Shown piece after piece: positions 44,053 through 52,791 of a stretch of DNA of 64,000 nucleotides. Positions within the stretch are counted from its first letter, which is position 1; each line of letters begins with the position of its first letter. Where the stretch lies: NCBI RefSeq assembly GCF_044335535.1, contig NZ_JBIQVZ010000011.1, positions 1 to 64,000 on the forward strand. Reading direction: 5' to 3'. The translations under genes were made by a program, and so were the position numbers. This stretch comes from Mariniflexile sp044335535 (GTDB lineage: Bacteria; Bacteroidota; Bacteroidia; Flavobacteriales; Flavobacteriaceae). The notes under the pieces are model-generated. The model did no database searches. It worked only from the letters and a program-made list of their open reading frames with translations, and had not been told where the DNA came from.

Positions 44053-45006
44053 TTAATCTACGTGCTCGATGCTTTTATAGGCTTCAATAACCTTTTTAAC
44101 CAAACGGTGACGAATCACATCTTTATCGTCTAAAAATATCATCCCCACCCCTTCTACATTTTTCAATATCAACAGGGCTTCTTTAAGACCAGAAATGGTA
44201 CGTCGTGGCAAATCTATTTGCCCCGGGTCACCAGTTAATAAAAATTTGGCATTTTTACCCATACGGGTTAGAAACATTTTCATTTGGTTGTGTGTGGTAT
44301 TTTGTCCTTCATCTAAAATCACAAAAGCATTATCGAGTGTACGCCCGCGCATAAACGCTAATGGCGCAATTTGTATGGTACCGTTCTCAATATACATTGC
44401 CAGTTTTTCGGCAGGTATCATATCACGTAACGCATCATATAAAGGCTGCATGTAAGGGTCTAATTTTTCTTTTAAATCGCCCGGTAAAAACCCAAGGTTC
44501 TCCCCTGCTTCAACTGCTGGACGGGTTAAAATAATACGTTTCACCTCTTTATTCTTAAGCGCTTGTACCGCTAAAGCAACGCCTGTATAGGTTTTGCCGG
44601 TTCCTGCAGGTCCTATGGCAAATACCATATCATTGGCACGCATGCTTTCTACCAGTTTACGTTGGTTAGCCGTTTGTGCTTTAATAAGCTTACCTCCAAC
44701 ACCGTGTACCAAAACTTCACCGCTTGAATCGGACGTAGAATAATCGTCACTGCTTTGGCTTGTTAGCACACGCTCTATAACATTTTCATCAAGCTTATTG
44801 TATTTAGTAAAATGATTCAAAAGCATTTTCATACGGCGGTCGAATTCTTCTAATAATTCGTCATCACCAAAGGCTTTGATCTTATTACCTCTTGCTACAA
44901 TTTTAAGCTTAGGAAAATACTTTTTAAGAAGTTCAATATTGATGTTTTGTGCTCCAAAAAATTCTTTTGGAGTGATTTCTTCAAGTTCGATGATAATTTC
45001 GTTCAA
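44053..45006 (-). CDS. phoH: PhoH-like ATPase
   Basis: Cytosolic P-loop ATPase of the PhoH family, linked with RNA metabolism and stress. The 317-residue protein has an N-terminal KH-like region, then Walker A GPAGTGKTYTGVALAVQAL (near residue 138), LTRPAVEAGENLGFLPGDL (near 165), Walker B VILDEGQNTTHNQMK (near 228) and FLLTGDPGQIDLP (near 255). The family length is normal. Divergent from the SAM hydrolase gene, with a 240-bp gap. Confidence 0.95.
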   Translation of the reverse strand: MNEIIIELEEITPKEFFGAQNINIELLKKYFPKLKIVARGNKIKAFGDDELLEEFDRRMKMLLNHFTKYNKLDENVIERVLTSQSSDDYSTSDSSGEVLVHGVGGKLIKAQTANQRKLVESMRANDMVFAIGPAGTGKTYTGVALAVQALKNKEVKRIILTRPAVEAGENLGFLPGDLKEKLDPYMQPLYDALRDMIPAEKLAMYIENGTIQIAPLAFMRGRTLDNAFVILDEGQNTTHNQMKMFLTRMGKNAKFLLTGDPGQIDLPRRTISGLKEALLILKNVEGVGMIFLDDKDVIRHRLVKKVIEAYKSIEHVD

Positions 45007-45167
45007 AGGCGTAGAATTTGTTTAAAATTTCCTCTAAGATTACTGATAATATTGTTTACTCAGACGAAATGATTTATTAGTTTTATTCAGTTTTATTTTT
45101 TGATAAATAAGTGTCATGAACCTATATTTTTAATGTTAAACATAAAAATGAAAACAAAAAATTTATG

Positions 45168-45175
45168 TAGGTTTG
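45168..45175 (+). promoter_or_regulatory. Putative -7 box upstream of the SAM hydrolase gene
   Basis: TAGGTTTG fits TAnnTTTG and would give a leader of about 67 nt before ATG 45250. No good TTG -33 box is seen upstream, so it is tentative. Confidence 0.4.
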
Positions 45176-45249
45176 TTACATATCTGTTAAAGCTCAAAAA
45201 TACACAAATTTGAGTGTACTAACATTAAAAACATATCAACAATTTGCCA

Positions 45250-46110
45250 ATGGCGATAATAACATTAACTACTGATTTCGGAGAAAAAGATCACTTTGCA
45301 GGCGCAACAAAAGGTGCTATTTACAGTGAATTACCCGATGTTAAAATTGTTGATATCTCACATTCTGTGTCTCCTTTTAATATTTTAGAGGCTGGTTATA
45401 TCATTCAAAATGCTTACAACAGTTTCCCGAAAGGCACGATACATATTATAGGTATAGATTCTGAAATTAATGAAGAAAACAAACATATTGCCTTAAAACT
45501 AGACGACCACTACTTTATTTGTGCCAATAATGGGATCATGAGCATGATTTGTTCTGAAATTGCACCCGAAAAAATTGTTGAAATCAATATCCACGATAAA
45601 ATACAAACCAGTTTTCCGGTACTGGACGTTTTTGTAAAAGTGGCTTGCCACATTGCACGTGGTGGTACCCTAGAAGTTATTGGCAAAACCATACCGGGAA
45701 TTAAACCTACAAAACATATTACCCCATTTGTGAATGATGATAAAACCCAAATTATTGGCAGCGTTATTTATGTTGATAATTATGGTAACGTGGTAACAAA
45801 TATTAAGCGTCCATTTTTTGAAAGTATACAAAAAGGAAGGTCTTTTGAAGTTTCTGCAAGAAATAATAAGTTTAAAAAAATACATAATCGCTATAGTGAT
45901 ATTGTGAATTTTGAAATTCCTGAAGAAAAAAGACATGATGAAGGCAGAGGTTTGGTGGTTTTTAATTCGGGTGGCTTTTTAGAAATTGCCGTTTATAAAA
46001 GTAATAGTGCCACAGTGGGCAGTGCTTCCACTTTAATGGGACTGGGCTTGATGGATGCTATTAGCGTTAGTTTTAGTACCGAATCAATGCTTCCAAAAAG
46101 TTTAGAATAA
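45250..46110 (+). CDS. SAM hydroxide adenosyltransferase (DUF62)
   Basis: A 286-residue member of the fluorinase/chlorinase superfamily, whose common form uses water to convert S-adenosylmethionine to adenosine and methionine. The N-terminal ITLTTDFGEKDHFAGATKG (near residue 3) and VDISHSVSPFNILEAGYI (near 35) are the conserved substrate-binding segments, and VYVDNYGNVVTNI-like sequence is near 175. Halogenase-specific residues are not identifiable. ATG 45250 is chosen over an in-frame TTG six bases upstream. Confidence 0.9.
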   Translation: MAIITLTTDFGEKDHFAGATKGAIYSELPDVKIVDISHSVSPFNILEAGYIIQNAYNSFPKGTIHIIGIDSEINEENKHIALKLDDHYFICANNGIMSMICSEIAPEKIVEINIHDKIQTSFPVLDVFVKVACHIARGGTLEVIGKTIPGIKPTKHITPFVNDDKTQIIGSVIYVDNYGNVVTNIKRPFFESIQKGRSFEVSARNNKFKKIHNRYSDIVNFEIPEEKRHDEGRGLVVFNSGGFLEIAVYKSNSATVGSASTLMGLGLMDAISVSFSTESMLPKSLE

Positions 46111-46190
46111 TTACTGAATAATAAATGTTTATAAGAATTGTTAAACTGAGATTTCTTAGTAATTTTGAAACGAATTTGTTGAATAGCTTT

Positions 46191-46267
46191 AGACAATAGA
46201 CAATAGACAATAGACAATAGACAATAGACAATAGACAAAACTCACACTTTTAACTTTTAACTTTTAA
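46191..46267. repeat. Two heptanucleotide arrays before gldF
   Basis: AGACAAT-type units seven times (46191-46239), then CTTTTAA three times (46247-46267). The second ends 10 bp before the gldF start codon, so its copy number sets the leader sequence right at the ribosome-binding region. Confidence 0.9.
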
Positions 46268-46276
46268 CTAAATTAA

Positions 46277-46996
46277 ATGTTTGCCATACTTAAAAAAGAA
46301 ATAAACACATTTTTCACATCACCCATTGGCTATTTGGTTATTGGTTTCTTTTTATTGCTTAATGGTTTATTCTTATGGTTCTTTAAAGGTGAAAACAATA
46401 TATTAGATTATGGGTTTGCCGATTTATCATCGTTCTTCCTACTAGCACCCTGGATATTAATTTTCCTCATTCCCGCGGTAACCATGCGTAGTTTTTCAGA
46501 TGAAAAAAAACAAGGTACTTTAGAACTTTTACTCACCAAACCCATTACGCATTTAAACATTGTTCTAGGTAAATATTTTGGCGCGTTCGTTTTAATTTTA
46601 ATTGCCCTTTTACCAACTTTATTATATGTTTACACAATTTACCAATTAGGAAACCCTATTGGCAATTTAGATTTTGGGAGTACTTTAGGTTCTTATTTTG
46701 GCTTGTTATTTTTAATTGCTGCTTATACCGCTATTGGTGTATTCGCTTCTACCTTATCAGACAATCAAATAGTGGCTTTTATAACATCTGTCGCTATTTG
46801 CTTTATGTTTTATATTGGTTTTGAAAGTGTTGCCGACTTCACTTCCAGTAATTTTATAGAACAATTAGGCATGAATGCCCACTACAAAAGCATCAGCCGA
46901 GGCGTCATAGACACCCGAGACATCATCTATTTTTCGAGCATTACAGTATTTTTTATAATGCTAACGAAACTGAATATTAATAAAGAAGAAAAATGA
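46277..46996 (+). CDS. gldF: Gliding-motility ABC transporter permease GldF
   Basis: Membrane permease of the Gld ABC complex needed for gliding in Flavobacterium. The 239 residues have six membrane helices and open FAILKKEINTFFTSPIGYLVIGFFLLLNGLF; the cytoplasmic loop MRSFSDEKKQGTLELLLTKPI is typical of the ABC-2 type. The ATPase partner GldA is not in the window. It overlaps the next gene by 4 bp (ATGA-type), and gldG follows, so gldF, the extra gene and gldG form one operon. Not every gldFG-bearing species glides. Confidence 0.95.
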   Translation: MFAILKKEINTFFTSPIGYLVIGFFLLLNGLFLWFFKGENNILDYGFADLSSFFLLAPWILIFLIPAVTMRSFSDEKKQGTLELLLTKPITHLNIVLGKYFGAFVLILIALLPTLLYVYTIYQLGNPIGNLDFGSTLGSYFGLLFLIAAYTAIGVFASTLSDNQIVAFITSVAICFMFYIGFESVADFTSSNFIEQLGMNAHYKSISRGVIDTRDIIYFSSITVFFIMLTKLNINKEEK

Positions 46997-47487
46997 TTTT
47001 AACACCGCTGTTCATTATTTTTTTAATAGTCGTTTTCTTGTTAGTTTGGGCATTTACCAATACTATAGACAAACGTAAATGGTTAAGTTTTTTAATAAGC
47101 ATTGTATTAACTCCCATTGTTTATTTTTATGTGTTTTATCCGCTTATAAACATTTTTAGTAGCTACCATCATGAAAAGCATTTTGATGCCGAAGCTTGGA
47201 CAGACAAACCTGCTTTACGTTACGAAATGAGTAATGAAATGACCAAGCTGCAAATGTTTAAAGGAAAGACCAAAAGCGAAGTAAAAGCTATTCTGGGAAG
47301 CAGCGAATGGTATGGTTGGGATGATAGTATTAAAGCCAATTCACCTAACAAATGGAACTACAATTTAGGCTATAAACCTGGAGCTTTTAACCTAACTCAA
47401 GAGTGTTTGGAGTTGGAATTCAAAAACAATAAAGTTGAAAGTATTAAACAATACCAATTAGAAACAAAGTTTGAAGAAGCGCCTTAA
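46993..47487 (+). CDS. Membrane protein with BamE/SmpA-like domain, between gldF and gldG
   Basis: A 164-residue protein not usually named in the gld set. Two N-terminal membrane helices (about residues 3-22 and 33-53) precede a soluble domain. Its FKGKTKSEVKAILGSSEW pattern near residue 94, a central strand pair and ECLELEFKNNKVESIKQYQ at the end resemble the BamE/SmpA fold. It overlaps gldF by 4 bp and gldG by 17 bp, so it is translationally coupled to both. A role in the Gld complex is suggested only by this arrangement. Confidence 0.8.
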   Translation: MILTPLFIIFLIVVFLLVWAFTNTIDKRKWLSFLISIVLTPIVYFYVFYPLINIFSSYHHEKHFDAEAWTDKPALRYEMSNEMTKLQMFKGKTKSEVKAILGSSEWYGWDDSIKANSPNKWNYNLGYKPGAFNLTQECLELEFKNNKVESIKQYQLETKFEEAP

Positions 47488-49138
47488 ACATATAGCCATA
47501 TTATTAATTGCTCTAATAGCCATTAACTACATAAGTAGTTTGGCTTTTAAGCGTTTTGATTTAACCGAAGACAAACGCTATACCTTAAGCGAGGCAACAA
47601 TTAACATTATTAAAAACGTAGGTTCACCTATCGAAATAGATGTATTTTTAAGTGGTGAAGATTTTCCTTCGGAATTTAGACGCCTTCAAAATGAAACGAA
47701 GCAATTGCTTGAAGAGTTTTCGTCAGAAAATAATAACATCATTTTCAATTTTATTAATCCATTGGAAGATGACACTACCCGCGAACGCCATATTCAGCAA
47801 TTAACAGACAGGGGGTTAACACCGATGCAATTAAGTGTTCAAGAAAACGGAAAAGCATCACAAGCCATTATTTTTCCCTGGGCTTTGGCTAGTTATAATG
47901 GTAAAACGGTTATTATTTCACTTGTAAAAAACAAAATAGGTGCTTCGCAACAGGATCTGGTAACCAACTCGGTACAACATTTAGAATATGCCTTTGCCGA
48001 TGGGTTTAGCAAATTAACAAACCCAAAACATAAAAGCATAGCTTTCCTAATAGGAAATGGTGAATTAAAAGGAAGATATACAGAAAGTTTCAGGAGAATT
48101 TTATCTGAATACTACAAAATTGCTCCATTCACTCTTGATAGTGTCGCAGAAAATCCAGAAAGAACTCTAAAACAACTAGACGCTTTCGATTTAATAATAT
48201 CTGCAAAACCTACCGAAGCCTTTACCGAAGAAGAAAAACTAGTATTAGACCAATATACCATGAATGGCGGTAAAAGCTTATGGCTTATTGATGCAGTTGC
48301 TATGGAAAAAGACAGTCTTTACAATGATAGAGGCAAAAACTTTGCTACCAGCAGGGATTTAAATGTCACCGATTTCTTTTTTAAATACGGCGTGAGAATC
48401 AATCCTGTTATCGTAAGCACGCTTTACTCTGCTCCTATTACATTGGCTATGGGAGAAGGCAGTGAGTCGCAGTTTCAGCACCTGCGTTGGCCATATGCGC
48501 CTTTAGCTTCAACTAATGATAACCATCCCATAGTTAACAATCTAAACTTAGTGAAGTTTGATTTTGCAAATCAAATAGACACGCTTAAAAATAACATTAA
48601 AAAAACCATTTTATTGGAAAGTGCCCCTTTAACAAAACTTGAAGGCACCCCTAGAGAAATTAGTTTGGAAATTGTGACGCAAAACCCAGATCCAGCAACG
48701 TTCAATAAAGGAAACCAAACCTTAGCCGTTTTGTTGGAAGGTGAATTCACGTCGGTTTACGCCAATCGAATAAAGCCTTTTGAACTTCAAAAAGAAATAA
48801 ACAAAAGCGTTCCTACAAAAATGATTGTTATTGCCGATGGCGATGTTATAAAAAACGATGTTTTTAAGAATGTCCCTCAAGAATTAGGATTTGATAGATG
48901 GACGGGACAAACCTATGGCAACAAAGAATTTTTACTGAATGCAGTTAATTATTTACTGGATGACAACGGACTTATAAACATTCGTTCGAAAGAAATAACC
49001 GTTGAATTTTTAAATCAGGAAAAAATTGCTGACGAAAAAACCAAATGGCAAATTATAAACATTTTACTTCCGCTACTGCTATTAGGGACTTTTGGAATGC
49101 TTTTCAATTATTTCAGAAGAAAAAAATATGCCAACTAG
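47471..49138 (+). CDS. gldG: Gliding-motility ABC transporter auxiliary protein GldG
   Basis: The second membrane component of the Gld ABC complex: a long periplasmic protein with an N-terminal helix (HIAILLIALIAINYISSLAF) and a C-terminal helix (IINILLPLLLLGTFGMLFNYF). The conserved ABC-transporter-auxiliary block FDLTEDKRYTLSEATINII follows the first helix, and SPIEIDVFLSGEDFPSEFRRL comes next. The 555-residue length matches GldG. The start is TTG at 47471, within the end of the preceding gene. No gene follows it closely. Confidence 0.95.
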   Translation: MKKRLKHIAILLIALIAINYISSLAFKRFDLTEDKRYTLSEATINIIKNVGSPIEIDVFLSGEDFPSEFRRLQNETKQLLEEFSSENNNIIFNFINPLEDDTTRERHIQQLTDRGLTPMQLSVQENGKASQAIIFPWALASYNGKTVIISLVKNKIGASQQDLVTNSVQHLEYAFADGFSKLTNPKHKSIAFLIGNGELKGRYTESFRRILSEYYKIAPFTLDSVAENPERTLKQLDAFDLIISAKPTEAFTEEEKLVLDQYTMNGGKSLWLIDAVAMEKDSLYNDRGKNFATSRDLNVTDFFFKYGVRINPVIVSTLYSAPITLAMGEGSESQFQHLRWPYAPLASTNDNHPIVNNLNLVKFDFANQIDTLKNNIKKTILLESAPLTKLEGTPREISLEIVTQNPDPATFNKGNQTLAVLLEGEFTSVYANRIKPFELQKEINKSVPTKMIVIADGDVIKNDVFKNVPQELGFDRWTGQTYGNKEFLLNAVNYLLDDNGLINIRSKEITVEFLNQEKIADEKTKWQIINILLPLLLLGTFGMLFNYFRRKKYAN

Positions 49139-49444
49139 CTCATGGATTTTGCACTAAAGTTTCCCACATACCCAGCAATAAATGTTAATAAGTTTGTTTC
49201 CAATATTAATAGGTAAAGAATATATTTGTAAGTAGTATAACTAAAACTTAATCTAAGTTCTTTTTTAGATGAAACACCTCTGTTTTACAACACTTTTTTA
49301 AAGTAGACAAATAGAAACCATAAAGCATCTAACTTAAAAAAAATTAAAACTAACGCATGAAACGAGCATGTTCAAAATTTCATTTTCTAAGGAAATGATT
49401 AATAGCGAACTGCATGTGTCCTTTAAAAAAATAAATATTAACAC
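49139..49444. other. Gap upstream of dnaN with a candidate promoter
   Basis: A TATATTTG box is at 49221-49228 (TAnnTTTG form), which would give a 210-nt leader for dnaN. A TTG lies at 49194-49196, slightly too far for the usual spacing. No ORF or strong repeat is seen. Confidence 0.4.
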
Positions 49445-50563
49445 ATGAAATTTATAGTATCAAGTACCTATTTATTAAAACAATTACAGGTTTTAGGAGG
49501 TGTTATTAATAGTTCGAACACCTTACCTATTTTAGATAATTTCTTATTTGAATTAGATAATTCAACGTTAACGGTTTCAGGAAGCGACTTAGAAACCACT
49601 ATGGCATCTTCACTAGAAGTAGAAAGCGATAGTAAAGGTAGTGTTGCTATTCCTGCGCGTTTACTATTAGATACTTTAAAAACATTTCCAGAGCAACCAT
49701 TAACTTTTGTTGTTGAAGATAACAATACGGTCGAAATTAGCTCTAATCATGGTAAATACGCCTTAGCCTATGCTGATGGAAAAGAATTCCCTAAAGCCGT
49801 TTCACTTGAAGACCCAAGTAAAACAGTAGTTATTGGCGATATATTGGCAACGGCTATTAGTAAAACTATTTTTGCTGCAGGAAACGACGATTTACGCCCA
49901 GTAATGAGTGGTGTATTTTTTCAATTCTCAACACAAGGCTTAACTTTTGTTGCAACCGATGCACACAAATTAGTAAAATACACACGTGAAGATGTAAAAG
50001 CAAATCAAGTAGCGGAATTTATAATGCCTAAAAAACCTTTGAATTTATTGAAAGGCATTTTAGCTGGTAGTGAAAATGAAGTTACTATTGAATATAACGA
50101 TTCGAATGCAAAATTCACTTTTGAGAATTCAGAACTGATTTGCCGTTTAATTGATGGTAAATACCCTAATTACGAAGCGGTAATTCCTAAAGAAAACCCT
50201 AATAAATTAGTAATTGACAGAACACAGTTTTTAAATTCGGTGCGTCGTGTTAGTATTTTCTCGAACAAAACAACCCACCAAATACGCTTAAAAATTGCTG
50301 GAGCTGAACTTAACATTTCTGCAGAAGACATCGACTATAGCAACAAAGCCGAAGAACGTTTAACTTGCGATTACCAAGGGGATGACATGCAAATTGGTTT
50401 TAACTCTCGTTTTTTAACAGAGATGTTGAACAATCTGAGTTCTACCGATGTACAATTAGAGATGAGTATGCCCAATAGAGCTGGTATTTTAACACCTATT
50501 GATGGTTTGGATGATGGTGAGCAAGTAACTATGCTCGTTATGCCTGTAATGCTGAATAGTTAA
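49445..50563 (+). CDS. dnaN: DNA polymerase III sliding clamp beta subunit
   Basis: Ring-shaped processivity factor of the replicative polymerase. The 372-residue protein has the three-domain clamp layout: MKFIVSSTYLLKQLQVLGGVINSSNTLPILDNF at the start, DLRPVMSGVFFQ and FVATDAHKLVKY in domain II, and MPNRAGILTPIDGLDDGEQVTMLVMPVMLNS at the C-terminus, including the terminal hydrophobic cleft strand. dnaA and recF are not adjacent, as is usual in Bacteroidota, so this does not mark the origin. Confidence 0.98.
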   Translation: MKFIVSSTYLLKQLQVLGGVINSSNTLPILDNFLFELDNSTLTVSGSDLETTMASSLEVESDSKGSVAIPARLLLDTLKTFPEQPLTFVVEDNNTVEISSNHGKYALAYADGKEFPKAVSLEDPSKTVVIGDILATAISKTIFAAGNDDLRPVMSGVFFQFSTQGLTFVATDAHKLVKYTREDVKANQVAEFIMPKKPLNLLKGILAGSENEVTIEYNDSNAKFTFENSELICRLIDGKYPNYEAVIPKENPNKLVIDRTQFLNSVRRVSIFSNKTTHQIRLKIAGAELNISAEDIDYSNKAEERLTCDYQGDDMQIGFNSRFLTEMLNNLSSTDVQLEMSMPNRAGILTPIDGLDDGEQVTMLVMPVMLNS

Positions 50564-50605
50564 TTTTGTCATTCCCTCGAATGAGGAATCTTATATATTC
50601 AAAGC

Positions 50606-50645
50606 AAAAAAGAGGCTATCAAATAATTATTTGATGGCCTTTTAA
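50606..50645 (+). terminator. Terminator of dnaN
   Basis: AGGCTATCAAATA and TATTTGATGGCCT form a long stem with a small bulge, followed by TTTTAAATTT. A-rich sequence on its left could let it work on the minus strand for the DUF4870 gene too. Confidence 0.75.
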
Positions 50646-50677
50646 ATTTAGCTTTAAACCTACCCTTACAGGAATTA

Positions 50678-51016
50678 CTAACTAATAAAAGTAAAAGATA
50701 AAGGGTATTTTGGTATTTCGCCATTACTTGTCTTTATGGCATTTATTATAGGGAATACAATAGAAATAATACCCAATACAATAAAACCTAAAATACCTAA
50801 ACCAAGTAGTAAAATCAATGGGATGCATATTATAAAATACACTATTAAACTTAACTGAAAATTTACAATGTTTTTACCGTGTGCATCCATTTGATACACT
50901 TTGTCTTTTTGGGTAAGCCAAATTATTAACGGTATTAACAAACTACCAAAGCCTGTTACTAACGTAACCAACTGGCTTAAATGGGTAACTACTAAAAGTT
51001 GATTGTCTTCTCTCAT
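50678..51016 (-). CDS. DUF4870 (Tic20-like) membrane protein
   Basis: A 112-residue small inner-membrane protein. It starts MREDNQLLVVTHLSQLV; the family pattern is a first helix ending FGSLLIPLIIWL, the conserved DAHGKNIVNFQLSLIVYF in the second, and a third helix LGLGILGFIVLGIISIVFPI. DUF4870 is related to chloroplast Tic20, but its bacterial function is unknown. It stands alone; copy C of the inverted-repeat element lies 77 bp upstream of its start. Confidence 0.9.
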   Translation of the reverse strand: MREDNQLLVVTHLSQLVTLVTGFGSLLIPLIIWLTQKDKVYQMDAHGKNIVNFQLSLIVYFIICIPLILLLGLGILGFIVLGIISIVFPIINAIKTSNGEIPKYPLSFTFIS

Positions 51017-51093
51017 GATGGTTATTTTTTTGATTGATGTTTATATGACGAAAAAACAAAAAAAATGTTACATAATTTAGAGTAGGATTTATT

Positions 51094-51254
51094 GAACTCG
51101 TTTAAACTTTTTTGATTGAAGTGAAAATTAGTCATTTTGTGCTCGGTTGAAGGCTTTTTTGAGTTGCATAGCTGAGCTACGGAAGGAAAAAAGGCAAAAA
51201 AGCGAGTGCTAAAGGACAATTTTTTAACCAATTATAAAAAGTTTAAACGAGTTC
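51094..51254. mobile_element. 161-bp terminal-inverted-repeat element (copy C)
   Basis: The ends GAACTCGTTTAAACTTTTT and AAAAAGTTTAAACGAGTTC are exact reverse complements over 19 bp. ATT precedes and ATT follows, a clean 3-bp target duplication. The interior matches copy B closely. It lies between the DUF4870 and cytochrome genes. No ORF. Confidence 0.88.
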
Positions 51255-51269
51255 ATTAATGAAAATGAT

Positions 51270-51737
51270 TTATTGCATCCCTTTCATTCCCTTACCCATA
51301 TTTTGATTCATATGTTCTTGAAACCATTCTGGTTCTTCAATGTCATTATCAAAAATATAATCAGCTATTTGTTCAATATCATTTTCCGAGTATGGCAATT
51401 TTTGCATCACACCAAAACGTTTTACAGCTCCAAACATTTTGGCTTCTTTTTCGCTAGGGTTTTTAATCCATTTTTGAATATCGTTTATAAACTCATCCTT
51501 AGAAGTGTCTTTAAAAATATAGCGTGTTTTAATAGCTATCATAGGTGGGCCAAGTCGCTTTTCTTCCGGCGTTTTTGCATCATGACAAGCGTAACAATAC
51601 ATTTCCATAAGTTTTTTTCCTGGATGCGGGTCTGCTTTTTTTCCATAAGAATTCGCAGTATTCATGTTGTTTGTATATCTATTATCCTTACAACCAATCA
51701 TACTGAAAAGAAGCAATCCAATTAATAAATATTTCAT
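51270..51737 (-). CDS. Class I c-type cytochrome lipoprotein
   Basis: A 155-residue exported haem protein for periplasmic electron transfer. The lipoprotein signal ends LLLFSMIGC (Cys16). The haem-binding CYACH is at residues 48-52, and the likely axial methionine is in FGVMQKLPYS near 120. The helix ENDIEQIADYIFD precedes an acidic, methionine-rich tail. The redox partner is unknown and no oxidase is nearby. It sits alone between element copy C and the UspA gene. Confidence 0.92.
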   Translation of the reverse strand: MKYLLIGLLLFSMIGCKDNRYTNNMNTANSYGKKADPHPGKKLMEMYCYACHDAKTPEEKRLGPPMIAIKTRYIFKDTSKDEFINDIQKWIKNPSEKEAKMFGAVKRFGVMQKLPYSENDIEQIADYIFDNDIEEPEWFQEHMNQNMGKGMKGMQ

Positions 51738-51802
51738 ATGTAAATATTATTTGTTTATTTGTTTATTCTGAATTCTGAATATGGTATCGCTTTATTTTCA
51801 TA

Positions 51803-51928
51803 GGTGCTTGGGTTTCCAAATCATGGCGATTTCATATGTAAGTATTTATTGTTTTAATTTGCTCAGATGAAACACCCTAAATAATCCTCCTTGTGTATGT
51901 GACTACCATTCTCATGAGGGTTCATCTG
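51803..51928. repeat. Repeat mosaic downstream of the UspA gene
   Basis: 51803-51836 carries AATCATGGCGATTTCATA, shared with 25127 and 29130. 51844-51928 is an 85-bp repeat (TATTTATTGTTTTAATT, then GATGAAACACCC and GGGTTCATC as a hairpin) found again at 52792-52876 on the other side of the UspA gene. Confidence 0.8.
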
Positions 51929-51938
51929 TTTCTAATAA

Positions 51939-52784
51939 TTAATTTTGACTATTTTTCATTACCAAAAAAGGAATATCAATATCATACGCCATATTTTCAA
52001 AAGCATGCTTGTTAAATAAACGCTCAAAAAAAGTGTATTTATTTACGGTCATGGCAATCATTTTAATAGCATTTGTTATTGCAAATTCATGTACTGCCTT
52101 ATATATATCATTATCGTTTACTTCTAAATATTTAAAAATGGGGTATCTAAAATTCGATTTAAAAAAATCAATACCGCTATTAAGTTCATCAGAATAAGCG
52201 TTATCACAAATCACATGTAAAACATACAATTTACTATAGTTTAAAGATATAATATCTGATAACAAATTAAAATCGTCCTTTCTATATAGCTTTTCAAAAC
52301 TAGTTGTAAACGCTATTTTTTCTAAACCCGAAAATTTACAATTATCTGGTATTGCCAAAATAGGGACATTACTTCGTTTAATTGCATGAACCGTATTGCT
52401 TCCAAAAAACACTTTTTTTATACCCGATGCCCCTTTGGTTCCCATAATTACTAAATCTATTTTATATTTTTCTGAAACCTGATTGATGGAATCTACAAAA
52501 TTATCATAATCTACAATAGTTTTAAACTCATGCTTTTCATTATTATATCGTGCTTTTATTTTTGTTATAATATTGGTGATTGATTTTTTTGCAGCATCTA
52601 CAATGGTATTATAAATTGTTGCCGAAGCATTGGCAACCATAATATCATCTGAAATAAAAAAAGATGTCTTTTGCACATTAAGAATATAAAAAATACATGG
52701 TACATCCTTATACAATTCCATAGCGTAATTTATAGCGTTTATTGAATTTTTAGAAAAGTCTGTTGGTAACAATATAGCTTTCAT
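51939..52784 (-). CDS. Universal stress protein, tandem-domain UspA
   Basis: A 281-residue cytosolic protein with two Usp domains. The first (residues 1-145) ends in the ATP-binding pattern MGTKGASGIKKVFFGSNT near 113, matching G-2X-G-9X-G(S/T), so nucleotide binding is likely. The second (about 150-281) starts KIAFTTSFEKLYRKDDF and lacks that loop, as is usual for such pairs. The family helps survival of starvation or redox stress; the exact role is unknown. The gene is framed by direct repeats. Confidence 0.9.
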   Translation of the reverse strand: MKAILLPTDFSKNSINAINYAMELYKDVPCIFYILNVQKTSFFISDDIMVANASATIYNTIVDAAKKSITNIITKIKARYNNEKHEFKTIVDYDNFVDSINQVSEKYKIDLVIMGTKGASGIKKVFFGSNTVHAIKRSNVPILAIPDNCKFSGLEKIAFTTSFEKLYRKDDFNLLSDIISLNYSKLYVLHVICDNAYSDELNSGIDFFKSNFRYPIFKYLEVNDNDIYKAVHEFAITNAIKMIAMTVNKYTFFERLFNKHAFENMAYDIDIPFLVMKNSQN

Positions 52785-52791
52785 CTGTCGA

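Noticed and set aside
49445..50563. dnaN as a sign of the replication origin
   Set aside because: No dnaA, recF or DnaA-box cluster is seen, and dnaN is often away from the origin in Bacteroidota.
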